Source of the DNA: Aplysia californica
Taxonomy: Eukaryota; Mollusca; Gastropoda; Aplysiida; Aplysiidae
DNA length: 64,000 nucleotides
Assembly (NCBI RefSeq): GCF_000002075.1
Contig: NW_004797384.1
Span: 1,092,329-1,156,328 of the forward strand
Direction: 5' to 3'
Positions 13,401 to 27,800 of this stretch are shown one piece after another. The notes beneath the pieces were generated by a model that was given only the letters and a program-made list of their open reading frames with translations, ran no database searches and was not told where the DNA came from. The position numbers and the translations under genes are program-made. Position 1 is the first letter of the stretch, and every line of letters starts with the position of its first letter.

Positions 13401-16400
13401 GTGTAAGTTTTCTTCACCGGTGTCTGTGATGTAGCATTTGGCGCTTCGTTGTTACAGGCAGTAGTTCCAAGCTCGGTTCCTGAGTGGGGAAAATCTGTAT
13501 TGAGTATTTCAGTCTTTCTGCTTGGATATTGTATCCCACTCAGCCCGGTTTGGCCCTGGCAGGCAGGTAGGTAGCCAACTTCCTGAATGATCTAAATTGT
13601 GTCGATCAGGGAGATAAAAGCACCTATTCGAAGTCTTCATCTTTTTCTCCTTTTTCTTCTCCTCATCTTTCTTCTCCTACTCCACTTCTCCCCCCCCCCC
13701 CGCTCCTTGTCCTCCTTCTTCTTAATCTTCACACCTTATGCAGTTGCGAGCTCCGTAAAACCTGTACTAAAACAAACAAGATAATAGATAGCGTGCTGTA
13801 TAATGTAAGATAAAAATTGAAGATTGGAAAAAGCACACTGTGTAATTCCTCTTCTGTTCTTAAAATAAAGCCCTGAGTTCTTCCTTTAAAATGGCCAAAT
13901 GTATGAAATTGAGCCCTAGATTCTTAAAAAAGACAGAAAAAAAATACAAAGATACAAATCAGTGTATTGTTTTTAAAAGCAATGAAAAGATGTATTCTAC
14001 ATTCTCATTTCGGTTTTCAAAACTTCCTTCCTCCCCAGCCTTCAGTCAGCTCTTGATGAGAAAGAGTCCAGTGTAGAGAAACTGAAGTCTTCTTTGTCAG
14101 AAGCTGAGAAAAAACTGACTCAGGCAACGGAGGACAAGACTAAGGTATTCATGTCAGACAAAGGAAAGGATCTAGTGAAAAACAGGAGAAGTCCTTTAAA
14201 AAAAAAAAAAAGCCCAGGGTACTAGTCCTCAGCTTATATTAGTACCTGCAAAATATCCCTTTGAAATCAGTAAAGTAACCAGCTAAGTCGTTCACGCAAT
14301 GTAGTTTTATGAAAGCAAACCAAGTCAAGAACAGACATGTCTATTATTAAAAAAAGGAAAATAGACTAAGATGTGGTAGGATTAATGTGACTTAACCTGT
14401 TTTTCACATGATCTCTTCAAATGTTTTCTATTAGTGTCTTCTATAATAGTCAGGCACTTTACTATTGCGTGCAGAAGACATGAGTTCTCTTCCCATGTGG
14501 GACATTTTTTTAGCAAGTATCTGCCTGTCTGCTAGGAGGCTGTATGTATTCTACTCAGCTTGACACTGACAGGAACGGTAGAAGTAATGATCTCTATTTC
14601 TCTCTATCTCTCTGTCTCTTTCATCTTCCCCCCNNNNNNNNNNNNNNNNNNNNNNNNNNNNNNNNNNNNNNNNNNNNNNNNNNNNNNNNNNNNNNNNNNN
14701 NNNNNNNNNNNNNNNNNNNNNNNNNNNNNNNNNNNNNNNNNNNNNNNNNNNNNNNNNNNNNNNNNNNNNNNNNNNNNNNNNNNNNNNNNNNNNNNNNNNN
14801 NNNNNNNNNNNNNNNNNNNNNNNNNNNNNNNNNNNNNNNNNNNNNNNNNNNNNNNNNNNNNNNNNNNNNNNNNNNNNNNNNNNNNNNNNNNNNNNNNNNN
14901 NNNNNNNNNNNNNNNNNNNNNNNNNNNNNNNNNNNNNNNNNNNNNNNNNNNNNNNNNNNNNNNNNNNNNNNNNNNNNNNNNNNNNNNNNNNNNNNNNNNN
15001 NNNNNNNNNNNNNNNNNNNNNNNNNNNNNNNNNNNNNNNNNNNNNNNNNNNNNNNNNNNNNNNNNNNNNNNNNNNNNNNNNNNNNNNNNNNNNNNNNNNN
15101 NNNNNNNNNNNNNNNNNNNNNNNNNNNNNNNNNNNNNNNNNNNNNNNNNNNNNNNNNNNNNNNNNNNNNNNNNNNNNNNNNNNNNNNNNNNNNNNNNNNN
15201 NNNNNNNNNNNNNNNNNNNNNNNNNNNNNNNNNNNNNNNNNNNNNNNNNNNNNNNNNNNNNNNNNNNNNNNNNNNNNNNNNNNNNNNNNNNNNNNNNNNN
15301 NNNNNNNNNNNNNNNNNNNNNNNNNNNNNNNNNNNNNNNNNNNNNNNNNNNNNNNNNNNNNNNNNNNNNNNNNNNNNNNNNNNNNNNNNNNNNNNNNNNN
15401 NNNNNNNNNNNNNNNNNNNNNNNNNNNNNNNNNNNNNNNNNNNNNNNNNNNNNNNNNNNNNNNNNNNNNNNNNNNNNNNNNNNNNNNNNNNNNNNNNNNN
15501 NNNNNNNNNNNNNNNNNNNNNNNNNNNNNNNNNNNNNNNNNNNNNNNNNNGAGGAGGTATACCAGTTTAGGAGCTACCTTCTATTTTTATTAGCTGGTTT
15601 TCATCAATTTTCATAGATGGGTGACGGGAAAAGACGAAGATAACATGTGTTAAAAGCAGAGAAATGGATGGCGAACCATGGTTGCAGAAGTTTGTTTCAG
15701 ATTTTGACACTTAAAGAAAAGTTTTTCACTCTTCTCCCATGGGAAAAAGCTTTGGCAGCTGTCTTATCTAGTCTGATGTATGGGCTTCATTTCAGGTCCA
15801 GAAGAAATACATCTGTGGTGTAATGGCTAGGCTTTTTGCCATCAGGTGCCAGAGATTTGAGTTTGAACCCCATGTGGGGAAGTATCTCCATCTTTTTGTT
15901 TGGACATTGTATCCCTCAGCCAATATTTGGCCCTAGCAGGCAGGGTCAAAACAACCTGCTATTTAAATGATGTAAATCAATAATGTCTATGGGTACATAA
16001 AACATTAATAATTATTATTTCAGACCCAGACGAAACTTGAGGAAAGTTTGCAGACCTTGAAAGAGAAGGCTGGAGAAATATCTCAACTTCAGACATCAGT
16101 AGACCAGAAGGAAGAGTCCATCAGCGCATCACAACAGGAAGCCGAGAAGCTCAAAGAAGCCCTGGAAGATCAGAAAAATGAATTGGAACAGGTGAAGTTT
16201 ATGCCTTATTTAATTGTTCATGATTTTTCTTTTGCGCTTGCTCTTCATATAACACTTTTATTAGTTGTAGTTAACTTATTTCATGGTAAGATTTATACAA
16301 TAGATTAATCGTTCATGATTTTTAGTTTGACGTATTGTATCTTTGTTTTGTGTAAAACTGTTTTGCATAAGAGAGAACTGATTATCCATTTCTGTATGTA

Positions 16401-19400
16401 CATTGTATCTGTACTTAACTCTTTTTTTAGTTTTAGTAGAGGTTTTCGGCGCTCGCAACTGCATAAGGTCATACGAGCGCCAGAAGATTAGAGGTGTTAC
16501 TAGAGAGTAACAAACATAAAAAAGAAGACGGGGAGATAAGGTCGATAGATGTTTGATAGGAAAGAAGAAGCAGACCACACCAGAGCACCTGCCAACCACC
16601 CACGTTTCTTAACTCTTAAAAAACAGGATTAATAGCTCATTTTCACATTTCTGGTCAGCAAGGCTTATATAAACCACTATTCTTGGTTTGGGATGTATAG
16701 GAATATAGTTGTGCACATGTCATATTGAAGGAAATGGCATGCAGAAGTAGAATAGATGAAAATCATGAAAGTATGTCTTGTCTTTGTGGAGGAAAACATA
16801 TTGATCGAGTTGATGCTGTGCGTCTTTTTACTCAAACAATCAAAACAAACGTTCAGAAACAAGATGTCCTGTAAATTGTGTCAAAATGACATTTTTGCTC
16901 TTTTTTCCCTTTGTCCAGACCAAGAAATTGCTGGAGGAGAAGGGAGCGGAGCTGGAGAGTGTCCAGAAGGCGATGGGAGACTCGGCCGAGGTGTCTCAGT
17001 CCGCCATGGTGCAGAAGGAACAGCTCCTCAATGAGCTCAAGTTCAAGGCCGAGAAAGTGAGGACTAAAAGGGGTGCCACCACTTACTTAAATATGATTAT
17101 GATAATAATGACAATAATAATAATAATAATTATTGTTATTACAATATGTGATATTTGTACCGCTCTCTACCCGGATTAAAGAACAGGGGCTTTGGGTGCT
17201 TTACAAATACAGGTAGCAACAAGTGGACAATACATTGCAGTCTGACGAAAAATCTATGTATATATTTTTTTTAAACCCTAAAAACAAAAATGACTTGACC
17301 TGGCTATTAAATTAATGAAACTTCTTTTGGAAATAACAAAAACTCTAAGCTGGAATGCTGTTTGTCTAGATAGTTTGTTCTGCATTTTTTCTTTTGTTAC
17401 AATTATTTCTTTGTTTCTTTACCGATGTGATATCTACTTTTTTTTTTCCAAGGTAATCCAAACACTTTAAAAAAAATGTTGTTAGAATTAGGAAGCAGGT
17501 CTTTGTTTAAGTTTGAGACCTGCCTGGAGCAGTCGTTTGTTTGAAAGTGTTTGATGTTGTGTACACCCGCTGGGCTGAAAAAAGATGGCATGTGCATGTC
17601 AGATGATGGATACTAATCCTATACAATTCTACACGTTTTTATTACATGCAAAGGAAATGTTGATCGGTCTCTTTGTTCTTTGTTTGCAGCTACAAGCCGA
17701 CCTGGACACAAAGTCCAATGAAATCTCTGACCTGGAAGCCCAGCTGGCCACGTCCAACAAAGTGTTTGATGAGGAGGTGAGAATTTGATGATCATTGTGT
17801 TGTCTGACATATGTCTGCATATTTTGTTCCTTGGATTTCCCTTATTCTTGTCTGACATCAGAATTTTATAGTTTGAATTTGGGAGCCCTAGTGGCCTAGA
17901 GGTTAAGGTGTTCGCCTCTCAATCGAAGGTCTCGGGTTCGAATCTGGGTAGCGACGGAAAAATTTTATCTGAAATTGTCTCCTTTCACCCTCATTCCTTC
18001 TCTCTTGCAATATTATGTCGTCTTCTTTCGTCTCCACTTTTTTCAATCTCCCCCACACCCTCTTTGCCCCTACTCTGGGCTCCTGACTGTTTCTGCAGCC
18101 TTTCTTCTGCTACTTCTTGGCTCCTTCTTACTGCTGTCTTTCAGCCACACCCCTGATCTTCAGGTAGGAAAGATCTACACATCTCGGATAAGGGCGAAAA
18201 ATCTCGGAGGTCCCGTGTGCAAGTTGTGCACGTTAAAGTTCCCTGGTGGTCGAAAATCTAAAAGAGTAGGCTTTGGCCGCCACCCGGGCAAAATCCAAAA
18301 TTTCCTACCAATTGAAAATGTTTGGTGTGTCCTGCGCGCTCATATGACCTAATGCAGTTGCGAGTGCCATAAAACACTTACCACAAAAAAAAATATTTGA
18401 ATTTAAGGTGGACGAAGGCCTCAAGAGGTAGACTAAGAATTTCTTACTTTGAGAACTTTTTCAGATAGGCAAAAGAGAAAAGACCAGAGTAATTTTTTTT
18501 TTTTTTTAGAGCATTCTAGCTGAGAAATGAAAGGCGAAGAATGATTATTGCGTTCCACTACACATAGATTTGTGCAGATTCTAGTGGATTGTGTAGAGAT
18601 GGTTGTAGTTGCCCTTTTATTTGGAAAACGTTAGTCTCTCATGTGTCTGTAAAGAATCTACTGGATTGTGTTAAGATATTCGTATTAGCCCTGTTATTTG
18701 GAAAACATTAGCCTCTCATGTGTCTATACATAATCTATTGGATTGTGTTAAGATATTTGTATTGGCTCTTTTATTTGGAAAACGTTGGTGTTACATGTGT
18801 CTATAAAGAATCTATTGGATTGTGTTACGATATTTGTATTGGCCTGGTTATTTGGAAAACGTTAGTCCCTCGTGTGTCTATAAAGAATCTGTTGGATTGT
18901 ATTAAGATATTTCTATTGGCCCAGTTATTTGGAAAACGTTGGTGTCCCATGTGTCTGTAAAGAATCTTCTGAATTGTAGAATTGTATAGAGATGGTTGCA
19001 GTTGCCCTGTAATTTGGAAAACGTTAGTCTCCCATGTGTCTGTACAGAATGTACTGGACTGTGTAGCTATGTTTCTGTCGTGCCCCACAGAGACGCTGTT
19101 CGGATGACCTGAAGTCCCAGGTGCTGGAGAGAGACGGGAGACTGGAGGAGGAGAGCAGGAAGCTGGCTCAGATGTACGGGCTGGGATTTGTTTTGTTTTT
19201 ACACAGTAAATCTTGGGGGAACTTTGAGAACTTGAACAGATGGATGAAAAGGAAAAGACCAGGATGACATAAGTTTTATTTAGAGCACCCAAGCAGGGAA
19301 ATAAGTAGCCAACAATAACTACTGATATTGTTGGTACCTACAGTTAAGGAATGGAGTGGGGGGTTGTTTTAAAAAGCCGTAAAACCCTATACTACTACTA

Positions 19401-21749
19401 CTACTACTACTGTTTTAAAAAGAAAACATTTTTATGTTCATATCTCTGCTCCAATCTATCTTTTGCCTTGTTGCTTCAGTCATTTATTCATCCATGTAGC
19501 TTCATTATCACTGTATTGCCATAGCCTGGATAAGCCTGGGTTTTATAACATCGAGTATTCTTATTCTTCTTTTTCTTACAATACTTAAGTGCTAATATCT
19601 TCTCTTCATTTGTTGCTGCCAACCATCCTCCTCCTCTGCTGCCACCTCTTCCTCCGTCTCCTGAGGTCCTCTTTGTTCAAAAATCTTTAAAATGTTTTGT
19701 GAGTAGGTTTTTAGGGATGAAAAGATTGCTTCTTACATAACAGCGTCAGAATACAAAATCTATTTTGTTAACAGCTGAGAAGTTAGTTGTACAAACAATA
19801 ACATTTTGAAAAATAAAAACACCATTTATTTAGAGAGGAGAAAGTGCGAGACGTGGAGGGCAAACTGACTGCCATGTCTGAGGAGAAACAACGCCTGGAA
19901 GGAGAACGGGAGGAGCTGGTGGCCAAGATCGAGGCTGGGGATGGAGCCAATGAGCTCATCAGTCAGATGAAGCAGGAGAACGTGAGTGAGATGAGGAAAA
20001 TTTCTTTGGTGTCCGACTCTAACCATGTACCTGCCATACTAGGCTATTTTTAAAAAAAATTATTATCTATTATCTTCCAGAATTTCTCAAAATTGTTTAT
20101 GGGATGTTCTTTTTACTTATTTTAGTATCACCAGATGTAATAACAGTTGTGAATAACATAATAATAGACAAAAGAACTGTTTGACCTAATTTAGGGGACA
20201 CACGATTCGAGTGAACATCGATGATGTGGTTACTTATTCAAGGATTTAATGGTAAAGATTGACATTGTTATGCTCTTAGCACATACATGGTTTCTTGAAA
20301 ATTTTTTGGCATGAATGAGCCCCCTCTTGATTTGAAAGGTGAGAGAAGATGCAAAAGTTAATCCTCATTACTTTTTTACTATGGGTTTTATAGAGAAGCT
20401 ACGGATTGATCTCAGCAATGGTTAGAATTAAAAAGGAGTTGACCTGTTTCTTACTGTCATGCGGTTAAAGCAATATACCAAGGAGATATTGTATTGTTGT
20501 AATTTAAACCCTTTGACTAACATTTCCTGTGCTTCGCCTAGAACTCTTTCAGGCCTGCTGAGATCATCAAAGTGCCATTTAGCGGTAACTTTCATACATA
20601 GTTGTCAGTCATGTTATGTAAAAAATCTCCTTTTTGCCCTCTAAATGAAGTTAAAACTATGGGGCTTTTTAGGGTTAATGCCATTTTCACTATCAACATT
20701 TTTTTTGTTCAGACTTCAATAGGTGTTACTTTGTCAGCATTCTTCTGCCAACTACAACTCTACTGTTTGTATAATGTCAGTGTCATTCACTATTTTGTTT
20801 GTCCAGATGTCCAGCAGGTGGAGTTTTTTTGTCTGTCTGTCTTACGTTTTTGCTGTTCTGAATAACTTATATGATATATGTTGATGCACTTTTCTTTGTA
20901 GTCAACTTTTTGCCTGCATTAAATAACCAGCACCGTGTCGATTTGCTTTTCTTTACTCAAACAACAACACCAATAACAGACATCCTTGCAAGAGAAAGTG
21001 TCAGCCCTTGAAACATCTATAGAGAGCCAGACGAACGAGCACTCTGCCAAAGAGGAGAACTTGCATAAACAAGTGCGGGAGGTCAAAGGTCAGCTACAAG
21101 AGGCGGAGGCCAAAGTGACGAAGCTGGAGGCCAGCGTGGAAGAAAAGTCGACCAAATTGAACTCAGTACAACAGAAACTGCAAAGTGTGGATGCGGAGCT
21201 CAAAACGAAGGTGAGGATTTAGGAATGTTAACTGTAATTGTAAATCTTTAGTTTTAGTTTTAGTAGAGGTTTTACGGCGCACTCAACTGCATAAGTTCAT
21301 ATGAGCGCCTGAAGATTAGAGGTGTTACAAGAGAGTAACAAACAGAAAAAAAGAAGAAGGGAAGATAAGGACGATAGATGTTTGATAGGAAAGAAGGAGC
21401 AAACCACACCAGAACACCGGCCAACCACCCTCTGTAAATCTTTTACTTTCCCCATCAACACAAGACGGAAAAGGTAAGAGGTTAAAAAAAGGTGATAGAA
21501 AGAAACCTGAAAGTAAATGAAGGGCTAATTGTTAGTGTTTTTTCTTCAGTAAACACAATTCAGATAGTTTAGGAGGCGGATGCTCTAACTGTTACTGTCA
21601 GGGCAAACTGAGTTTAAGTGCGTTGCAACATCGCAGCAGACAGACAGAGTAACCTGACATAAATCTTCCCCCTAATGGAAATTAAACTCGTGTCTTCTGC
21701 ATGCAACTATGAACAGTGTAACTGCTACATTGCAAACAAAGGAGAAGGC

Positions 21750-21832
<83 letters not shown>

Positions 21833-24800
21833 AAAGAGAGAGAGAGAGAGAGAGAGAGAGTTTCCTGTGTTTGTATTGTTGCAGTTCAGACTGAAACAAC
21901 ACATTTATCACCTGATTACAAACACACACACTGTTCCCTGTATCTATATAGGCGGAGCTGCTGTTAGCCTCAGAGGCTGCCAAGACCAGTCAGAGAGTGG
22001 ACCTGGAGAATCACATCCAGACGGTCAACACATCCCTGGAGAAAGCCAATGTTCAGCTCACCACAGTGAAGGGACAGCTCGAACAGGTCAGTGTTTGTTT
22101 TTTTATCATAAGCTGTACAGTAATTTTCCTTATGGAGATTTCATCATTTTGTTCATATTTAACCCCTGATCTACAGCAAGCAGCTACCAGTGGCTCGCAG
22201 TGAGAACTGCTGTGCCAGTGAGTCGCTGGCAGAGGCCCGGGCAATGTCTTTTACGACGATTTCCATGTTAATTTTGTTTTTGACCTTTTACTGGGAGTTC
22301 TTTCATTTTGTCAAGTTCGAGTGGGTGTGGCACGTTTGTCCCTTTGCCCTTTATTTGGCTGAGTGGCACATGCCCCAAAGTGATTCTATGAGATATGTCT
22401 GGGTGTGCGGTCTAGACACTAATATTACTAGTCTATGACTAGAATGCTCTTACGCACATTCCTATTACGTTTTCTCTCACAATATATACCCACATGTTTG
22501 CCAAAACATAAAAAAAGTTTGTATTTATGTGCTTTGGGGCAGGGCCTTTAATGGGTGTCAGGGAAAGAACTCAGGATAATATAAGATTTTTTAAAGCATT
22601 AAAGCAGAGAAATGAGTGATAGACCATAATTAACGATGTCTGTTTCTGGTCCATGAAGACGGTAGGACCTTTGAAAATGTTTAACTATTTTAACATGTAT
22701 ATTTTCCCCACAGGCAAACACAGATGTAACTTCACGCAAGGAGAAGATTGCACAGCTGGAAGGGAAGCTTGGGGAACAGAAGGAGAAGTTGTCTCAGAGC
22801 AACAAGAGGGCCAACTCTCTGGAGAGGAACGTCAAAGAGAAGGTAAAGAGGTCTTCCTATTCTTTTTCTTCCTCCTCCTCGTCCTTTGTGCCTTTCTTCA
22901 ATTTTCTTAACATTTTTTTTTTTGGGTCCCTTGTCCTGACTTTTAACCTTACAGTGTGAGGGGTGTTTTACCCGTACAATTTTGCATGTTGAAAAAAAAT
23001 TGTTTGTGCCTGATTCAGTTTATTAAGGTTAAAAAGGGTTTTATTAGTCATGGTTTTTGTTGCTTTCAGTCTATGTAAATGATGAACAATATGGTTGGGT
23101 TATTTTCCTTTCTTGTGGCTAAATTCTGTTTTGTTTATTTTTTTACCTCTAGCTTAGACCAGTATGGCTAATTTAATTCCTCATCATACTGTCTTGTGAA
23201 AATGTTACACTGTAAGTGTTGCAGAGATGAAAGTTTTAAGGAGAAACAAAAAAACAACACAACATACTATAAAGCTTTTAACATGTATTTCATTCTTGAT
23301 ATTGTTTTAATAGACATTTTTAAAAACTGTTCGTTTGACTTGTTAAAGATTTGTGTAGAGAATGTTTGATTCCTTAAGTCATGTGTTTCAGTAAGTGTTT
23401 AAAATCTCTTGCATTAAATAAGGAACAGTTTTGTAAACCCAATGTTTTCTGTTTCTGCAGACAAGTGGCCTTAATGAACTGGAGAAGGAGAAGAAAGAAG
23501 TGGAAGAGACACTGAGCACTACAAAAACAAACCTGGAAGAGACGAAGGCGAAACTTCAAACAGCTGAACTACAACTGGAAACAGTAGGTCTTCTCATAAC
23601 CCCCTTTTTTTCTCCTATATTTTGGTGTTATTATGTCTAAGATAAACATGAAAGTGAGAAATATTGTCTTGTTTTGCTCCAGATAGGAGGGTCATGTGAC
23701 TTCACAACTCTGCAGACCGGCATGTTCGTTCTGATTTATTTACTTTGTCCCCCTTCTGCCAACTGCTAAAAAAAAACCCATCTGCAACAGATGTAACAGC
23801 ACCTTGCTCTTGGCGGAAGTGCAGAATTTCCAGATGAATAAAAAAATTCAAGGTTCTTGAAATTGTTTAGATCCTAACTTTGGGCCGATTGCTGTATGCC
23901 TGTGACTAATATGGATGAAGAGCAAATTATGATTAATTGTAGACAGGCATCTTTGGCTCTTTGCTGTCATATTCAAAAGACATGTTGGCTTCTATTGATT
24001 TGAATTACTTTACTCAGTCAGTTAGGTCCCTTTGTCTAGAATGCTGACTGACTTTGTCTTATGTGTATTGAATGTTTCTGAGAAGTACTGGTTGGTAGAC
24101 TTGGAATTTGTGGTCTGTGAATGTGTGCGAAGATGTTCAATAAATGAATGAATGATATTAAAGGCAAAATGCTTAAAGATGTATGAGGTTTTATTTAGAG
24201 TATATCTGCCTGTCTGCTAGGGTGCTGTGTCCCTCTCAGCCCCTGAAGGCCTTGACAGGCAGGGTTGTAGCAGCTCGGCCCCAAAGGAGCCAAAATATGT
24301 CGATGGGACGTTAGACATTTTTATTGACAATTGCTTTTGCTGACCATACAAAATGTTGTGCTTTTCTTCCCAGGAAAAGAAGACAAGAGAGTCGGAGACA
24401 TCAGAGTTGTCAGAAAAAGTCGACAGACTGAATACAGAGAAAACAGAATTGCAGGAGAAGCTGAATTCTACCGTGAGTTTGTGGGGGGAAAAGAGTTTGA
24501 AAATCTGATGGAAAGCAAAGAAGTCAAAAAGAAATGGTGCTGAAAGGAGCCTGCATGGGATGGCCAATGATACAAACAATTAGGAAGAGACACACTCTAT
24601 GTTTAGGGCTCTTGAATTGATTAAAATAAAACCCTGAACATAATATTTTCATGGAGAAATTTAAGGCTGAAGAGGCAGAGTTGGGCGTACAATAACTTTC
24701 TCATCAGGAAAAGATGAGGTTAACATAGGTTTGGGGAGCATCAGAGCAGAGAAAGAGTGGTATTCTATGATCAAAATGTTTTTGAGAAATACTGGCAGTT

Positions 24801-27800
24801 GAACTTGGAATTTATGGTCTGTGAATGTGTGCATAAATGTTTGCTAAATGAACGAATGACATTGAAGCTTAAAGATGTATGAACACTTAAATGATTAGTG
24901 TGCTTAAGTTAATAGCATACATGAAAGTTCTATAAATATAGAAAATACTTTCCTTAAAGTTGAAAAAATGAATGCATTTCATTTTACAATCGGTATTTTT
25001 TTCCTTTGTAGTATTGCGGACAATACAAGGACAAAGTATAGAAGCCAAAAACATGCATGTTTACAAGCTGAAAGGACCAAAGCGCGTAATGTCGTAAAGT
25101 CAAATGTTCGTCTTCGTTGTTTCTCAGAGTTCCAGTCTCGCGGACACTGAGAGGAAACTTTCTGACAAAAGTGCTGAATTGGAGAAGGTGACCAAAGATT
25201 TGGAGAGTACACAGGCGGACCTGAAAACTGCACGCACAGATTTGACACAGGTACTGAGTTGTTTTAGTTATAGTTTTACTATATGCTGGAAACCGATATC
25301 TGTGGTGTCGTGGTTAGTCTCTTCACTATTGTGTGTGGGAGTGTGTGTATGTGTGTGTGTGTTTAAATGGCCTCACAATAAATATTTTTGCTTTTGATTT
25401 GCCAGTGTGTGGTTGTGGGTGTGTGTGTAAATGTGTGGGTGTGTGTGTATATGTGTGTGTGGGTGTGTGTTTGTTTGTTTAAATGGCCTCACAATGAACA
25501 TTTTTCTTTTGATTTCCAGTGATAGTTCTGCATTGTAAAATACTTTGAGCCTTCTAGTCTTTACGTGCAATATAAATTCACATAATGTTATTACTTTTAT
25601 TATTACAATTTTTTATTTTTTTAAAATCATTCTCCCAGAACAAAGAGAGCCTGAGCGGTCAAGTTGCCTCACTGACCACAGAGTTGGAGAAAGAGCGGAG
25701 TGCCTCGGAAGCTGCCCGGCAAGAACTGGAGAAACAGGTGAAGGGAAAGTTGTACCTTGCATGTGTATGTGTGAAGAGTGACAGAGAGAGAGGGGGAAGG
25801 GGAGCTGAGAGAAGGCTGGTGAGAGAGAGAAAGCCTACGTGTATGAAGAGTGAATGAGAGAGAGAGGGGGGGGAGTGAGAGAAGGGTGGTGAGGGAGAGA
25901 GAGAGAGCATACGTGTATAAGGAGTGAATGGGAGAGAGGGGGAAGGTGAGAGAGAGAGAGAAAGCTTATGTGTATGAAAAGTGAGGGAGAAATGGAGGAT
26001 GAGAGAGAGAGAGAGAGAGGTCACACTTTATGTCATCTTGCCACTTGAGACAAGCCAGATTTGTTCTAAGGAGGTTGGTGAAGAATCTTTTTAATATTCT
26101 TGTTTTCTTTCGAAGTGGCACCCCCCCCCCCCCCCCAGAAGTCATAATAAATTATTCCAAGCTATCTGTGTCATATGTGTTTTTTTGTTTCTTCCAATCC
26201 TAACTAGTTCCCCGATTTTGGTGTCTACAGACATGTATTTGTGTTTCCCAAAATCCTAACTTGTTCCCAGATTTTGGTGTGTCTACAGATGTGTGTTTGT
26301 ATTTCCCAATCCTAACTTGTACCCGGACTTTGGTGTCTACGAATGTGAGTTTGTGTTTCCCAATCCGAATTTGTTCCCAGATCTCCATGTCTGATGTGTG
26401 TTTTTGTCTCTCTCCCCAGGTGTCCACTCTGAGCACTGAGAGGAACAGCTTGAGTGAGGAGAAAGTGAAACTGGTCAGTGAGATCACGGACCTCAACAAC
26501 CAGGTCAAGCAAAAGTCCTCAGAAATTGACAGCCTGAAAGGGGAAATGGAAAAGGAGAAGGTGAGAGAGAGAGAGAGCACACCCTTTTTTGTTTTAATCT
26601 TAGTCAGAGTTACATGGCATTTGCAACTCACAAATAAGTCATATTTAACGCTGAAGATTGGGGGTGTTACTAGAGAGTTGTTATACAAAGATAAAAAGGA
26701 AGAGAGATAAGGATGTTACATGTTTGATAGGAAAGGAGCAAATCACACCAGAGCACCCACCAACCACCCACACCCCTTTTTGAAAATGTTCGTTGATTTT
26801 TAAAATAAAGAAGATATAGTAAAGCTGCAACCTCCTCCCCCTCCCTCCTTTTGTTAGTGATGCCTTTCTTTTTCCCCTACCCTTAATTACAGTTACTGTG
26901 TCAATGTGCTTCTCTTTACTCATACAAAAACCTCCCTGCAAAATTCAACCTTTATCATGGTGACTTGCGGTATAGTACAACTCAAGACTCATTTTTCAGA
27001 ATCAGTTTGCGTCTCAAAAGTCAGATTTGGACAAAGGTCAAAAGGAGAAGGAGGCTGAATGGGAACAAAAGGCAGAGGCTTTGAGGCAGGAAATAGCTGC
27101 TGAGAAGGTAAGGGTTCGTGACTGACTGAATCATTACGGTTCCCTCTTGTGTTGGCTACTTGCATACTGTATTGTAAAGATTATGCATAGAGTTCCCTTT
27201 TGTGTTCTGTATTGTAAAGTGCATGGAGTTCAGCCTTGTGTTCTTTTTTGCAAAGTGCATAGAGTTCCCAGTTGTACTGATGTGTATTGAGGGTGTCTGA
27301 CTCCAACTGTATATCTGCCAGATTAGGCCAAACACTTTTTTTTATCACAAAATATGGTATTCACAACCGTGATTATGATTGGTGATACTGTAATGTGTAA
27401 TAAGAACACCCAGTGCGACATTTTTAGCAATTCCAAAAGGTAATAAGGAAGACATTATATTTTTCCCACTTTTCTGAAGATTGATTTCAAGCACATACAC
27501 GATTAGAGTCAGACATTGATGATATTTTTAAAAAATATAATAATCTTGTTTGTGTTAGGATATGTTTATGTTCTTTGGAGTGATATTTATCAATGTTTTT
27601 GAGGCAATGTTGAGTGAGTGAGTCTTGAGAAGGAAAATAGAATAAGAGGAGTATGAGTGTTGTTTTTGTGTGGGGGTTTGGGGGGGGGGGGATGCGAGTG
27701 AGGGAAAGAAAAGAGACAGACAGACAGACAGAGAGACAGACAGAGAGAGAGAGTTTTGAAAATACTTATATAATCACAATGAACTTACAACGTGCTCTTT

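Noticed and set aside
14544-15593. Apparent open frame of about 350 codons
   Set aside because: It crosses 917 undetermined bases and has no real sequence.
16756-17034. Alternative frame of 92 codons over the exon at 16919
   Set aside because: The phase-0 frame [20 protein letters not shown] joins its neighbours and matches coiled coil; the other frame does not.
17885-17965. tRNA gene
   Set aside because: The A- and B-box-like text lacks a closed acceptor stem and continues into a SINE body with the shared 3' tail, so it is the head of a SINE.
18570-19075. CRISPR-like repeat array
   Set aside because: The 77-base units are contiguous without unique spacers, and the context is a eukaryotic intron; it is a minisatellite.
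18825-19292. Minus-strand open frame of 155 codons
   Set aside because: It runs antisense through the 77-base minisatellite and an EEA1 exon, with no recognisable domain.
21675-22169. 164-codon frame across the TA array
   Set aside because: A microsatellite read-through into the EEA1 exon at 21952 in the wrong frame; the real exon frame begins [11 protein letters not shown].
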